In this document: piece after piece, positions 14,611-23,373 of the stretch
How positions within the stretch are numbered: the first letter of the stretch is position 1
Layout of the letters: the number at the start of each line of letters is the position of its first letter
Source: Brachybacterium sp036311905
GTDB taxonomy: Bacteria > Actinomycetota > Actinomycetes > Actinomycetales > Dermabacteraceae
Assembly: GCF_036311905.1 (NCBI RefSeq)
Contig: NZ_JAZDCH010000025.1
Location: 186,001 to 250,000, forward strand
Direction: 5' to 3'
Length of the DNA: 64,000 nucleotides
Notes under the pieces: generated by a model
Seen by the model: only the letters and a program-made list of their open reading frames with translations
Database searches by the model: none
Told to the model about the DNA's origin: nothing
Program-made: the position numbers and the translations under genes

Positions 14611-16659
14611 ATGATGACCTCTGCGACGCCGCCCGTGAACTCCATGGACTCCGCTGACCCCGCAGTCCCTGCTCCCTCCGGCCTCGACCTGTCCTCGGTC
14701 GACACCGGCATCCGGGTCCAGGACGACCTGTTCGGCCATGTCAACGGCGGCTGGCTGGCGCGCCACGAGATCCCGGCCGACCGCTCGACCGACGGCGCCT
14801 TCCACGCGCTGCGGGACCTCTCCGAGGAGCGGGTGCGGGAGATCGTGGAGGAGGCGGCGGACGCCCTGGACCCCGCGGCCCCCGTCACCACCGACGCCCA
14901 GCGGATCGGCGCGATCTACCGCCTCTTCATGGACACCGAGGCGATCGAGGCGGCGGGTCTCGGCGGGCTGACCGCCCTGCTCGACTCCATCGGCGGGGCG
15001 GCGGACCTCCCCGCGATCGTGCGCACCATGGCCGCCCCCGATGCCGGGACCAGCGCGCTGCTCGCCTACGTGTGGACCGATGACCACGATCCCAGTCGCT
15101 ACCAGGTGCGCCTGCACCAGGGCGGTCTGGGCCTGCCCGATGAGTCGTACTACCGCGAGGAGCACTACGCGGAGATCCGCGAGGCCTACCGCGGTCATCT
15201 GGCGAACCTCGCCCGGCTCGCGGAGCTGCCGGGGCGGCCCGGCCTCGTCGAGGGCGATGCCGAGGCCCTCGCGGACGCCGTCTGGGGGCTCGAGACCCGG
15301 CTCGCCGCCTGCCACGTCGACGTGGTGCGCCTGCGCGACCGGGAGAAGTCCGCGAACCCGATGGACGCCGCCGCCCGGACCGAGCTCGCCCCCGCCTTCC
15401 CCTGGGACGCCTATCTCGAGGGGACCGGAGCGCCGGCGAGCGCCGTCGAGGTCGTGAACGTCGGCCAGCCCGAGTACGTCGCCGCCGCGGCCGAGCTGCT
15501 GGCCGGGGAGGATCTCGCGGTGCTGCGCAGCTGGCTCGCGCTGCACGCCGTCTCCTCCTACGCCCCCTACCTGCCCGCCGCCCTGGTCGACGAGGACTTC
15601 ACCTTCTCCGGCACGGTGCTCTCGGGCGCGCAGGAGCTGCGGGAGCGGTGGAAGCGGGGCGTGGGCCTCGTCGAGGGCGCGGTGGGCTTCGCCGTGGGAC
15701 GCGAGTACGTCGAACGGCACTTCCCGCCCGCGCACAAGGAGCGCATGGAGCAGCTCGTCGAGGCGCTCCTGGACGCGTACCGCCGCTCGATCTCGACCCT
15801 GGACTGGATGACCCCGGCGACCCGCGAGCGGGCCCTCGAGAAGCTCTCCGCCTTTACCACCAAGATCGGCTACCCCGAGGTGTGGCGGGACTACTCCGGT
15901 CTCGAGATCGTCCCCGGCGACCTGGTCGGCACAGTCCGCGCGGTGCGCCGGTTCGACGCCGAGTTCGACTTCGCGAAGCTCTCCGGTCCCGTCGACCCCA
16001 CCGAGTGGCACATGACCCCGCAGACGGTCAACGCGTACTACAACCCGGGGGCGAACGAGATCGTCTTCCCCGCGGCGATCCTGCAGCCGCCCTTCTTCGA
16101 CGCCGAGGCCGACGACGCGGTGAACTTCGGCGGGATCGGCGCCGTGATCGGCCACGAGGTGGGTCACGGCTTCGACGACCAGGGCTCGAAGTACGACGGC
16201 ACGGGCGCGCTGGTCTCCTGGTGGACCGAGGAGGACCGCGAGGCCTTCGAGGCCCGTGCCGCCCGCCTCATCGCCCAGTACGACGGCCTCTCCCCGCGCG
16301 ATCTGGACGACTCCCGCACCGTCAACGGCGGGCTGACCATCGGGGAGAACATCGGCGACCTCGGCGGCCTCACCATCGCCGTGGCCGCCTATCTCGCGAC
16401 CCGCCCGGAGGAGGAGGCGGCGGCCGAGCTCGACGGGTTCACGGGTCTGCAGCGGCTCTTCCTGTCCTGGGCGACGGTGTGGCGCGGCAAGAGCCGGGAG
16501 CAGGAGGCGATCCGCCGCCTCGCGATCGACCCGCACGCCCCCATGGAGTTCCGCTGCAACACGGTCGCCTCGCACCTGGACGCCTTCCACGAGGCCTTCG
16601 GCACCGTGGCGGGCGACGGGATGTACCTCGCGCCCGAGGACCGGGTGCGGATCTGGTGA
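14611..16659 (+). CDS. M13 family zinc metallopeptidase (neprilysin/PepO type)
   Basis: A 682-residue peptidase of usual M13 length. The zinc site is VIGHEVGHGFDDQG (HExxH, residues about 514-518), with the third ligand in GENIGDLGG (ExxxD). NAYYNPGANEIVFPAAILQPPFF is the substrate-binding NAYY region, and the C-terminus has the FRCNTVASHLDAF region. No signal peptide or membrane anchor is seen, so it is probably cytoplasmic, like bacterial PepO-type endopeptidases acting on small peptides. CAGGAG precedes ATG 14611, and another ATG follows directly. The next gene overlaps by 4 bases. Confidence 0.95.
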   Translation: MMTSATPPVNSMDSADPAVPAPSGLDLSSVDTGIRVQDDLFGHVNGGWLARHEIPADRSTDGAFHALRDLSEERVREIVEEAADALDPAAPVTTDAQRIGAIYRLFMDTEAIEAAGLGGLTALLDSIGGAADLPAIVRTMAAPDAGTSALLAYVWTDDHDPSRYQVRLHQGGLGLPDESYYREEHYAEIREAYRGHLANLARLAELPGRPGLVEGDAEALADAVWGLETRLAACHVDVVRLRDREKSANPMDAAARTELAPAFPWDAYLEGTGAPASAVEVVNVGQPEYVAAAAELLAGEDLAVLRSWLALHAVSSYAPYLPAALVDEDFTFSGTVLSGAQELRERWKRGVGLVEGAVGFAVGREYVERHFPPAHKERMEQLVEALLDAYRRSISTLDWMTPATRERALEKLSAFTTKIGYPEVWRDYSGLEIVPGDLVGTVRAVRRFDAEFDFAKLSGPVDPTEWHMTPQTVNAYYNPGANEIVFPAAILQPPFFDAEADDAVNFGGIGAVIGHEVGHGFDDQGSKYDGTGALVSWWTEEDREAFEARAARLIAQYDGLSPRDLDDSRTVNGGLTIGENIGDLGGLTIAVAAYLATRPEEEAAAELDGFTGLQRLFLSWATVWRGKSREQEAIRRLAIDPHAPMEFRCNTVASHLDAFHEAFGTVAGDGMYLAPEDRVRIW

Positions 16660-17222
16660 GGCCGGAGGCGCCCTTCTACGTCGGCACCACCCGCCCCTCC
16701 TCGGTGGGCTGGACCCGCATCGCCCTGACCCTGGTCGCCGGGGTCGTGGCGGTCGTGCTCGTCGCCGGCCAGCTGCCGATGCCGGTGGCCGTCGCCGCCG
16801 GCGCCGTCTTCGCGCTGCTGGCCCTGTGGACCTGGATGGGCCAGTGGACGCGCTTCATCGTCGACGGCCACGGCGTGACCGTGAGCCTCGGCGGGTTCCT
16901 GCCGCGCGCCCCGTGGCCGCTGGCCGACTTCCGCACCGTGCAGCTGCGGGAGGTCCCGTCCTCGAGCGTCGGGGTCACCGTCGGCGGCTTCGGCTGGCGA
17001 CGCGGCCGCGCGATGGCCGCGACCCCCGAGCAGGTGCGCCCCGTCGGCAAGTTGAAGGTGTACACCCTCGGGGAGGTGCAGGCGCGGTACCGGCTGCTGG
17101 TGACCCGCTCGGGCACCCAGGTGGAGATCATCTCTCGCGAGGGCGATCACTACCTCCTCTCCCCCGTCGACGTGGAGGCCACCGCCGCGGCGATCGAGCA
17201 GGCGATCCGCGCGCGGCGCTGA
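16656..17222 (+). CDS. Small membrane protein with two N-terminal transmembrane segments
   Basis: A 188-residue protein starting at GTG 16656, overlapping the M13 stop codon (GTGA). Two hydrophobic segments (about residues 20-60: IALTLVAGVVAVVLVAGQL and PVAVAAGAVFALLALWTWM) are followed by a cytoplasmic domain of about 125 residues with an alternating beta-like pattern, ending in an SPVDVEATAAAIEQAI helix. The layout resembles bacterial PH-like membrane proteins such as DUF3093 relatives, but I cannot assign it. The coupling with M13 suggests cotranscription. Confidence 0.65.
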   Translation: MRPEAPFYVGTTRPSSVGWTRIALTLVAGVVAVVLVAGQLPMPVAVAAGAVFALLALWTWMGQWTRFIVDGHGVTVSLGGFLPRAPWPLADFRTVQLREVPSSSVGVTVGGFGWRRGRAMAATPEQVRPVGKLKVYTLGEVQARYRLLVTRSGTQVEIISREGDHYLLSPVDVEATAAAIEQAIRARR

Positions 17223-17239
17223 GCACCCCCGGCTCGCGG

Positions 17240-17245
17240 TAGACT
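17240..17245 (+). promoter_or_regulatory. -10 element for the thiamin riboswitch transcript
   Basis: TAGACT at 17240-17245 would place the transcription start near 17252, about 12 bases before the conserved riboswitch core. No convincing -35 hexamer is visible. Confidence 0.45.
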
Positions 17246-17263
17246 GCCCGTCGGTCATCCACT

Positions 17264-17356
17264 GACAGGGGAGCACCACCGGGGTGCTGAGAGTGCGCGC
17301 AGGCGCAGACCCTCGAACCTGATCCGGGTCACACCGGCGGAGGGAGTCGGGATTTC
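17264..17356 (+). ncRNA. TPP riboswitch (THI element)
   Basis: The sequence shows the conserved parts in order: GGGGAGC at 17267, CTGAGAGTGC at about 17287, GACCCTCGAACCTGATCCGG at about 17308, then the CACACCGGCGGAGGGA close. This is the thiamin pyrophosphate-sensing fold. It lies about 50 bases upstream of the ykoE start, where TPP binding would be expected to hide the GGAAGGAG ribosome site or cause early termination. It gives strong support for thiamin or thiamin-precursor transport by the following genes. Confidence 0.93.
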
Positions 17357-17408
17357 CGTGCGGGACCCCGCGTCCCGCACGCCCCTTCCGGGATCGGAAG
17401 GAGACGTG

Positions 17409-18002
17409 ATGAACCGTTATCGCACCATCGACCTGCTGGTCACCGTCCTGATCGGCGCGGCCTTCGGGGTCGCGTTCATCGGCTACGGACTGCTGTACTC
17501 GTTGATCGACCCCCTCACCTCGGCGTTCGCGCCGGCGCAGGGGCTGCTCGCGGGGATCTGGCTGCTGCCGGCCGTGCTCGCGGGGCTCATCGTCCGCAAG
17601 CCGGGTGCGGCGCTGCTCGCCGAGATGGTCGCCGCGGTGCTGTCCATGCTGCTGGGCTCCCAGTGGGGCTGGGGCACGGCCATCTCGGGCCTCGTGCAGG
17701 GAGGCGGCGTGGAGCTGGCCTTCCTGCTCGTCGGGTACCGCCGCTTCACGCTCCCCGTGGCGATGCTCGGCGGCGTGCTCGGCGCGGCTCTCGAATGGGG
17801 CTGGGAGAAGCTCGTCTACTACCAGGAGATGAGCTGGTCGTTCTCGCTGATCATGCTCGGCTTCTTCCTGATCTCGGGGGCGCTGCTCGCCGGGGCGCTC
17901 GGCTGGGTCGCGACCCGCGCCCTCGTCGCCACCGGTGCCGTGGACTCCCTCGCCGCGGGTCGGGAGCACGCCCGCCGGCCCGCCGCGGCGCCGACGAGAT
18001 GA
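17409..18002 (+). CDS. ykoE: ECF transporter S component YkoE (thiamin precursor uptake)
   Basis: A 197-residue integral membrane protein with about five or six hydrophobic segments, beginning MNRYRTIDLLVTVLIGAAFG and containing GYGLLYSLIDPLTSAFAP and GLVQGGGVELAFLLVGY, characteristic of YkoE. YkoE is the substrate-binding membrane subunit of an energy-coupling-factor importer in thiamin salvage, predicted to take up hydroxymethylpyrimidine or thiamin. GGAAGGAG precedes the ATG. The gene follows a TPP riboswitch, and the ATPase/coupling fusion starts 7 bases after its stop. Confidence 0.92.
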   Translation: MNRYRTIDLLVTVLIGAAFGVAFIGYGLLYSLIDPLTSAFAPAQGLLAGIWLLPAVLAGLIVRKPGAALLAEMVAAVLSMLLGSQWGWGTAISGLVQGGGVELAFLLVGYRRFTLPVAMLGGVLGAALEWGWEKLVYYQEMSWSFSLIMLGFFLISGALLAGALGWVATRALVATGAVDSLAAGREHARRPAAAPTR

Positions 18003-18009
18003 TGACGCC

Positions 18010-20217
18010 ATGACGACCGCTCGCCCCGCCGTCGTCCTCGGGGCCGAGGAGGGCGCCGCGCCGGAGGAGCTCGTGCTGCGCGAGCTCCGCTGGCGACCGT
18101 GGACCCGGCCCGACCCGACGCTCGACGGCCTGACCCTGCGGATCCCCGCCGGGCAGCGGGTCCTCCTCGCGGGGCCGAGCGGGAGCGGCAAGTCGACGGT
18201 GCTGCGAGCCCTCGCCGGCCTCCTCGACCCGGAGGACGGCGAGCTCGCCGGCACCGCCCCCGGGCCCGCCGAGCGCGCCGGGCAGCGGGGGCTGCTGCTG
18301 CAGAACCCGTCGCAGGCGATGGTCGGCGCGACCGTCACCCGCGATGCCGCGTTCGGTCCCGAGAACGCGGCCCTGCCCCGGCAGGAGATCCACGAGCGGG
18401 TCGCCGCGGCGCTCGAGGCCGCCCGCGTGGACGTCGAGGCGGGGCGCCCGCCCCTGGACTGCTCGGGCGGGCAGCAGCAGCGGATCGCGCTCGCCGGGGC
18501 GCTCGCCCTGCACCCGGGGGCGCTGCTGCTCGACGAGCCGACGAGCATGCTGGACCCGGCGACCGCCGCCGCGGTGCGGGACGAGATCCTGCGCGCCGCC
18601 GACGGCCGGACCCTCGTCGTCGCCGATCACGACGTCGCCGCCTGGGCGGACCGGGTGGATCGCCTCGTCGTCCTCGGGGCGCAGGGCCGGATCCTCGCCG
18701 ACGGCTCCCCCGCCGCCGTTCTCGCCACGCACCACGAGGTGCTCGAGGCGGCGGGCGTGCTGCCGCGCGCCGAGGTCCCGCCGCCGTCGGCGCGTCCGCC
18801 CGCGGGATCCCCGGATCCCGCCGACGGGTCGGCCACCGCCGGGACCCGGCCCGGGGTGTCCCGCGGCGAGGTCGTCGCGGCGCTGCGCGGGGTGCGGGTC
18901 CCCGCGCGGGGCCTGCGCACCCCCGTCGACCTCGTCGCCCGGTCGGGCGAGCTGACCGTGCTGACCGGAGTGAGCGGCGCGGGGAAGTCGACCCTGTTGG
19001 ACCTGCTCCTCGATCCCTCCCGCGCTCCAAGCACCGCCCCGACGCGTCGCGCGCCCGACGAGCCCGACGCTCTGGGCGCCGTCGACCGGCCCGGACCGGG
19101 CGGCATCGCGGCCGTCCCCCAGGACCCGTCGCTCGGGGTCGTGGCCGCGACGGTGCGGGAGGAGCTGACCGCGTCCCCGTTCGCGGATCCGGAGCGGGCG
19201 GGCGAGCTGCTGCGCCTCGCCGATCTCGCGCCGCTCGCCGACGTGCATCCGCACCGGCTCTCCGGCGGGGAGCAGCGGCGGCTCGCCCTCGCCGCCGCCC
19301 TCGCCCAGCGGCCCCGGCTGCTCGTGCTCGACGAGCCGACCGTCGGCCTCGACGCGGGCCGCTCCCGCGCCGTGCTCGCCCTGCTGCACCATGCGGCGGA
19401 CGAGGGCTGCGCCGTGCTCGCCGCGACGCATGACCCGGCACTCGTCGCGGCGGCCGACGCGCGCGTCCACCTGCCCGCCCCGTCGGCGCCCGCCCGTCCG
19501 CCCGCGCCGCGGCGCGTCCCCGCCGACGCCCTGAACCCGCTGACCCTGTGCCTGATCGGGATCCTCGCCGCGATCGGGTCGTTCGCCGTGAGCACCTGGC
19601 AGGGCGGCCTCCTCGCCCTGCTGCCGCTCGTGGTGCTCGCCCCGCTCACGGTGCGCAGCCTCCGCGGCGGTCTCCTGCGCCTCGTGCCGGTGCTGCTCGC
19701 CGCCGCGGGACTCGCCTGGACCACGGCCCTGCTGGGCGAGGCGGCCGCACTCTCCGCGGAGGGCTGGCGGCGGGGCCTCGCCGAGGCGCTGCGGCTGACG
19801 ACGTTCGTCGCGCCGGGGGTGCTCGCGCTCGGCAGCGTGGATCCGAGCGCGCTCGGCGACGCCCTAGGCGGTCGGCTGCGCTGGCCCGGCCGTCCGGTCG
19901 CGGCCGCCGTCGCGGCGCTCGTGCGGGTCGGTCATCTGCAGCGGCAGTGGCACCTGATCGTCCGCACGCGGATCCTGCGGGGCCTCGGCACCGCCCGCTC
20001 GCCGCGACTGCTCGCCGGGGCGACGCTGTCGCTGCTGGTCGACACCCTGCGCGGCGCCGAGCAGCAGGCGCTCGCGATGGATGCCCGCGGCTTCGCGACG
20101 GCCCGGCACCGCACCTGGTCGGTGCCGAGCCCGTTGGGCCGCGCCGACCTGCTGGGCCTGCTCCTCGCCGTGTGGCTGCTCGTCTGGCCGGCCGCGGCGG
20201 AGCTGCTGGTGCGCTGA
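18010..20217 (+). CDS. ECF transporter: two ATPase domains fused to the transmembrane T component (YkoD-YkoC fusion)
   Basis: A 735-residue three-part protein. ATPase 1 (about residues 20-250) has GPSGSGKST, the signature-like CSGGQQQRIALAGAL and LLLDEPTSMLD. ATPase 2 (about 280-490) has GVSGAGKST, LSGGEQRRLALAAAL and LVLDEPTVGLD. The C-terminal 235 residues are an EcfT/CbiQ-type membrane domain with several hydrophobic segments and the coupling-helix segment MDARGFATARHRT, where Ala-Arg-Gly/Ala-Arg motifs contact the ATPases. In Bacillus the equivalents are separate YkoD (double ATPase) and YkoC proteins. The whole energizing module is therefore one polypeptide, with YkoE as substrate subunit, under TPP riboswitch control. 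Confidence 0.92.
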   Translation: MTTARPAVVLGAEEGAAPEELVLRELRWRPWTRPDPTLDGLTLRIPAGQRVLLAGPSGSGKSTVLRALAGLLDPEDGELAGTAPGPAERAGQRGLLLQNPSQAMVGATVTRDAAFGPENAALPRQEIHERVAAALEAARVDVEAGRPPLDCSGGQQQRIALAGALALHPGALLLDEPTSMLDPATAAAVRDEILRAADGRTLVVADHDVAAWADRVDRLVVLGAQGRILADGSPAAVLATHHEVLEAAGVLPRAEVPPPSARPPAGSPDPADGSATAGTRPGVSRGEVVAALRGVRVPARGLRTPVDLVARSGELTVLTGVSGAGKSTLLDLLLDPSRAPSTAPTRRAPDEPDALGAVDRPGPGGIAAVPQDPSLGVVAATVREELTASPFADPERAGELLRLADLAPLADVHPHRLSGGEQRRLALAAALAQRPRLLVLDEPTVGLDAGRSRAVLALLHHAADEGCAVLAATHDPALVAAADARVHLPAPSAPARPPAPRRVPADALNPLTLCLIGILAAIGSFAVSTWQGGLLALLPLVVLAPLTVRSLRGGLLRLVPVLLAAAGLAWTTALLGEAAALSAEGWRRGLAEALRLTTFVAPGVLALGSVDPSALGDALGGRLRWPGRPVAAAVAALVRVGHLQRQWHLIVRTRILRGLGTARSPRLLAGATLSLLVDTLRGAEQQALAMDARGFATARHRTWSVPSPLGRADLLGLLLAVWLLVWPAAAELLVR

Positions 20218-20258
20218 GCGGACGCGCATGACAGACCGCAGGGCCGTAGCCTGGGGCG

Positions 20259-20693
20259 ATGGACGATGACACGCTGAACCCCACCCCCACCCCCGAGGAC
20301 GAGGCCGTTCTCGAGCTGGCGCGCACGATGCTGGACGCCGCTCGGCAGGGCGACGCGGCGACCCTGCTGTCCCTCGTGGATCAGGGCGCTCCGGTCAACC
20401 TCCGCGACGGCGCCGGGAACTCGGCGCTGATGCTCGCCGCCTACCACGGGCACGCAGAGCTCGTCGCCGAGCTGGCGGCGCGCGGGGCGGATGTCGACCT
20501 GCTGAACGACCGCGGCCAGTCCCCGCTCGCGGGCGCCGCGTTCAAGGGCGATGCGGCCGTGGCGCGGGCGCTGCTCGCGGCCGGCGCGGATCCGAGCCTC
20601 GGCACGCCCGATGCGCGCGAGACTGCCCGCTACTTCGAGCGCGCCGAGATCGTCGCGCTGCTCGATGAGGCGGGCGGCCCGGACGCCGCCTGA
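20259..20693 (+). CDS. Ankyrin repeat protein
   Basis: A 144-residue protein with about three ankyrin repeats: ARQGDAATLLSLVDQGAPVN, then DGAGNSALMLAAYHGHAELV and DRGQSPLAGAAFKGDAAVAR, each showing the TPLxxAA-like turn and helices. No enzymatic domain or signal peptide. Such single small ankyrin proteins bind protein partners that cannot be inferred. TAGCCT (20247-20252) ends 6 bases before the ATG, so it is likely leaderless. Confidence 0.88.
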   Translation: MDDDTLNPTPTPEDEAVLELARTMLDAARQGDAATLLSLVDQGAPVNLRDGAGNSALMLAAYHGHAELVAELAARGADVDLLNDRGQSPLAGAAFKGDAAVARALLAAGADPSLGTPDARETARYFERAEIVALLDEAGGPDAA

Positions 20694-20708
20694 CGCTCTG
20701 CCCCCCGG

Positions 20709-21254
20709 TCAGTCCTGCGGGTGGCGGTACACCATCGGCACGTGCTCGATCCCGGCCTCGAGGAACATCTCGCCGGCCTTCTCGTAGCCCATCCCCAGGT
20801 ACCACCGCTCGAGATACGCCTGCGCGTCGATGTGCACCTCGGCGCGCGGGTCGAGCTCGTGGGTGACGTCGAGGGCGGCGCGCATGATGCGGCCGCCGAA
20901 CCCGTCGCGGCGGTTCGCGGCGCGCACCGCGAGGCGGCCGATGCGCAACGTGCCGTCGGCCTCGCGCATGATGCGGATGTGCGCGGCGGGCTCTCGCTCG
21001 AGGCCGGCTGCCTCGGCCTCCGGGCCGGGCACCTCGATCCACAACAGGATCGTCGTGGGCTCGAGGTCGCGGCCGTCGAGGTCGGGATCGGTGGCGCCCT
21101 GCTCGATCGAGAAGACGTCCTGGCGGAGCTTCGCGAGGAGGTAGAGCGTGCGGGGGTCGATCTCGCGGACGGGGGCGCGGCGCAGCACCGCTCCGGTCGC
21201 GGGATCGGCGGCGGAGGCCGCGGGATGGATCACGGGATCGGACATGCCGCTCAC
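20709..21254 (-). CDS. ElaA-type GNAT acetyltransferase
   Basis: A 181-residue acetyltransferase of the ElaA group: LYLLAKLRQDVFSIEQGAT in the first third, RIGRLAVRAANRRDGFGGRIM (acetyl-CoA loop, residues about 102-122) and HIDAQAYLERWYLGMGYEKAGEMFLEAGIEHVPM at the end, the ElaA-like closing region. Substrate unknown. The GTG at 21254 overlaps the stop of the upstream hydrolase gene (GTGA), so I chose it; an ATG at 21245 would give 178 residues. It is the last gene of the four-gene unit rpiB, nei2, hydrolase and this gene, each overlapping the next. Confidence 0.85.
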   Translation of the reverse strand: MSGMSDPVIHPAASAADPATGAVLRRAPVREIDPRTLYLLAKLRQDVFSIEQGATDPDLDGRDLEPTTILLWIEVPGPEAEAAGLEREPAAHIRIMREADGTLRIGRLAVRAANRRDGFGGRIMRAALDVTHELDPRAEVHIDAQAYLERWYLGMGYEKAGEMFLEAGIEHVPMVYRHPQD

Positions 21255-22303
21255 TGTACTGAGCGGTCACCGCCCGCAGCGGTCTCGACCCGGGTGATCA
21301 TCTCCTCCATCGCCCGCCGCCAGGCCGCGACCATCGCGGGGCCGCCATGCCCTTCCTCCTCGACGACCTCGAGACGGGAGGCGGGCCAGGCGCGGTGCAG
21401 CTCCCAGGCGGTGCGCAGCGGTCCCGAGACGTCGCGACGCCCGTGGATCAGCACGGCCGGGAGGTGCGCGATGCGGGGCATCCCGCCGAGCAGCCCGGAG
21501 CCGGGCTCGGCCCCCCAGGGCACGGCGTGATCGGCGACGAAGCCGTCATGGGCCCAGTAGTGGGCGACCAGCCGCGCGAAGCCCCGGGCCTGCTCGGTGA
21601 CGGACTGGTCGGCGGGGACCGAGTGCGAGCGCACGGTGGCGCCGGTGCCGATGCGGATGTGCTCGTCCTCCCAGGCGGTCCAGGCCCGCACCGCCTCGTC
21701 GACGAGGGCGGGATCCGCGGCGGTGAGCATCTGCCGGTAGGCCTCGATCAGCCGCAGCGGCCCGCCGCGCCGATAGGCGGTGCGGTGCTCGGCGAGGTCG
21801 GCCAGCTCGTCCCAGACCTCGGGGTGGATCGCCCCGACCTGCTCGGTGATCCAGTCGACCTCGGCGCGGGAGGTGCTGGTCACCGCCATCAGCACGATGC
21901 CGAGCACCCGGTCGGGGTGGCTCTGGGCGTAGGCGAGCGCGAGGGTCGACCCCCAGGAGACGCCCTGGAGGATCCACGCCTCGATCCCGAGGTGCTCGCG
22001 CAGCGCCTCGAGGTCGGCGATCAGGTGACCGGTGGTCTGGGCGCCGAGGTCCACGGCCCCGGGGGCTCCGGCGGGCGGAGTGCTCTCGCCCGCGCCGCGC
22101 TGCGAGAGGCCGACGAGGCGGATGCGCTCGGCGGGGACGTTGCGCCGGTAGCCGGGCGTGAGCCGCCCGCCCGGGCCACCGTGGAGGTACAGGGCGGGGA
22201 CCCCGCCCTCGCTGCCGGAGGTCTCGACGGCGATCTCGTGGCCCTCGCCGACGGCGAGCCGGCCGGTGCCGAGCAGCGGGGCAGGGTCAGGCTGGGGGAT
22301 CAC
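21251..22303 (-). CDS. Alpha/beta hydrolase, proline iminopeptidase-like (S33)
   Basis: A 350-residue alpha/beta hydrolase. It shows the S33 marks YLHGGPGGRLTPGYRR (oxyanion HGGPG), LVGLSQRGAGES (usually DQRGxGxS; here SQRGAGES, so Asp is replaced), GVSWGSTLALAYAQSHPDRV (nucleophile Ser in GxSxG), VLIHGRRDVSGP (acid) and EEEGHGG (catalytic His). It is close to prolyl aminopeptidases, which remove N-terminal proline, but the DQRG change leaves the specificity open. Start is GTG 22303 overlapping the nei2 stop (GTGA). Confidence 0.87.
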   Translation of the reverse strand: MIPQPDPAPLLGTGRLAVGEGHEIAVETSGSEGGVPALYLHGGPGGRLTPGYRRNVPAERIRLVGLSQRGAGESTPPAGAPGAVDLGAQTTGHLIADLEALREHLGIEAWILQGVSWGSTLALAYAQSHPDRVLGIVLMAVTSTSRAEVDWITEQVGAIHPEVWDELADLAEHRTAYRRGGPLRLIEAYRQMLTAADPALVDEAVRAWTAWEDEHIRIGTGATVRSHSVPADQSVTEQARGFARLVAHYWAHDGFVADHAVPWGAEPGSGLLGGMPRIAHLPAVLIHGRRDVSGPLRTAWELHRAWPASRLEVVEEEGHGGPAMVAAWRRAMEEMITRVETAAGGDRSVQ

Positions 22304-23373
22304 GGCGCAGCGAGCGCCCAGGGCGCGGCGGGATGCTGCCGGGTCCACGGGGCGCGACGGCTGCGCATCCCCTGGCAGCGGGGGCACCAGTACACGGTGC
22401 GGCCCGCCATCGCGGCGCTCCGGATGACGGTGGAGCAGACCCGGCAGGGCAGGGTCTGCCGGTGGTAGACGTAGAAGGACTGCTCGCGCGGGATGACGTC
22501 CGGGTCCTCGTCCCCGTTCTGCCGGGTGCGCCGACGGGGCTCGAGGATCTGCGCCTCGATCTCGCGGTGCTCCGGCTGCGTGGTGACGATGCGACCGGTC
22601 CGCGCGCCGTAGGCGATCAGCGGCACCAGGTCCTCCCAGAGCCCCTCGACCAGACCGCGGCCGAGCTCCCGGCCGGGCACCCAGGGGTCGAGCCGGGCGC
22701 GCCACAGCAGCTCGGCGCGGTAGATGTTGCCGATCCCGGCCACCACCGACTGGTCCATCAGTTGGGTGCCGATCGCGGTGCGGGAGCGCAGTACCCGGTC
22801 CACGAAGCGGCCCGGGTCCGCGTCCGTCCGGAGCGGGTCCGGCCCGAGCCGCTCGAGGAGCGCGGTGCGCTGCGCGGCGTCGTAGATCTCGCACGCGGTC
22901 GGCCCGGTGAGGTCGGCGAGCCCGTGCTCGCCCACCAGGCGCAGGCGCACCGTCTCGCGCGGCACGAGGCGGCGCCACGAATCGTCGGCCGCCCCATCCG
23001 CCGCCCCGTCCGCCGAGCCGTCGGCCGAGCCGTCTGCCGCGAGTGCCTCCTCCCGTTCGCCGATCCGCAGCCGCGGGGCGCCGATCGCGTGGGCCGTGGC
23101 GAAGCCGGGGTCCCCGGCGAAGGTCCACGAGCCGTACAGGCCCAGATGGACGTGCACGATCCGGATGACGGCGTCGCCGAGGGGCACGTCGGCCGTCGGC
23201 GCGAGATGGAGCAGCAGGTGCTTGCCGGCCGCCTCGGCCTCGAGCAGGGTCCAGCCCGAGAGCGCCGCCGCCTCCGGGAAGCGCCCCTGCGGGCTGGACG
23301 CCAGCACGCGGCGCCCGCCGAAGCCGCGGCGCAGCGCTGCGGCGAGCCGATGGACGGTGTGTCCCTCGGGCAT
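22300..23373 (-). CDS. nei2: Fpg/Nei-family DNA glycosylase, Nei2 type
   Basis: A 357-residue base excision repair glycosylase-AP lyase. The mature N-terminus PEGHTVHRLA supplies the catalytic Pro2 and Glu3. MDQSVVAGIGNIYRAELLWRA is the helix-two-turn-helix, and CRVCSTVI...CPRC is the C-terminal zinc finger. The PEGHTVHR start marks the actinobacterial Nei2 group, which removes oxidised pyrimidines. An Ala/Asp/Gly/Ser insertion at about residues 113-130 comes from a 12-base repeat in the gene. It overlaps rpiB upstream by 1 base (TGATG) and the hydrolase gene downstream by 4. Confidence 0.93.
   Translation of the reverse strand: MPEGHTVHRLAAALRRGFGGRRVLASSPQGRFPEAAALSGWTLLEAEAAGKHLLLHLAPTADVPLGDAVIRIVHVHLGLYGSWTFAGDPGFATAHAIGAPRLRIGEREEALAADGSADGSADGAADGAADDSWRRLVPRETVRLRLVGEHGLADLTGPTACEIYDAAQRTALLERLGPDPLRTDADPGRFVDRVLRSRTAIGTQLMDQSVVAGIGNIYRAELLWRARLDPWVPGRELGRGLVEGLWEDLVPLIAYGARTGRIVTTQPEHREIEAQILEPRRRTRQNGDEDPDVIPREQSFYVYHRQTLPCRVCSTVIRSAAMAGRTVYWCPRCQGMRSRRAPWTRQHPAAPWALAAP
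22988..23035. repeat. Four 12-base tandem repeats inside nei2
   Basis: Four imperfect 12-base units (GCCGCCCCATCC, GCCGCCCCGTCC, GCCGAGCCGTCG, GCCGAGCCGTCT on the plus strand) encode a repeating Asp-Gly-Ser/Ala-Ala insertion between the N-terminal domain and the DNA-binding helices. The unit keeps the frame, so length change would not break the gene. Confidence 0.8.

Noticed and set aside
14518..16590. A 690-residue open frame antisense to the M13 peptidase
   Set aside because: No motif, and the plus-strand frame has the complete zinc site and family architecture.
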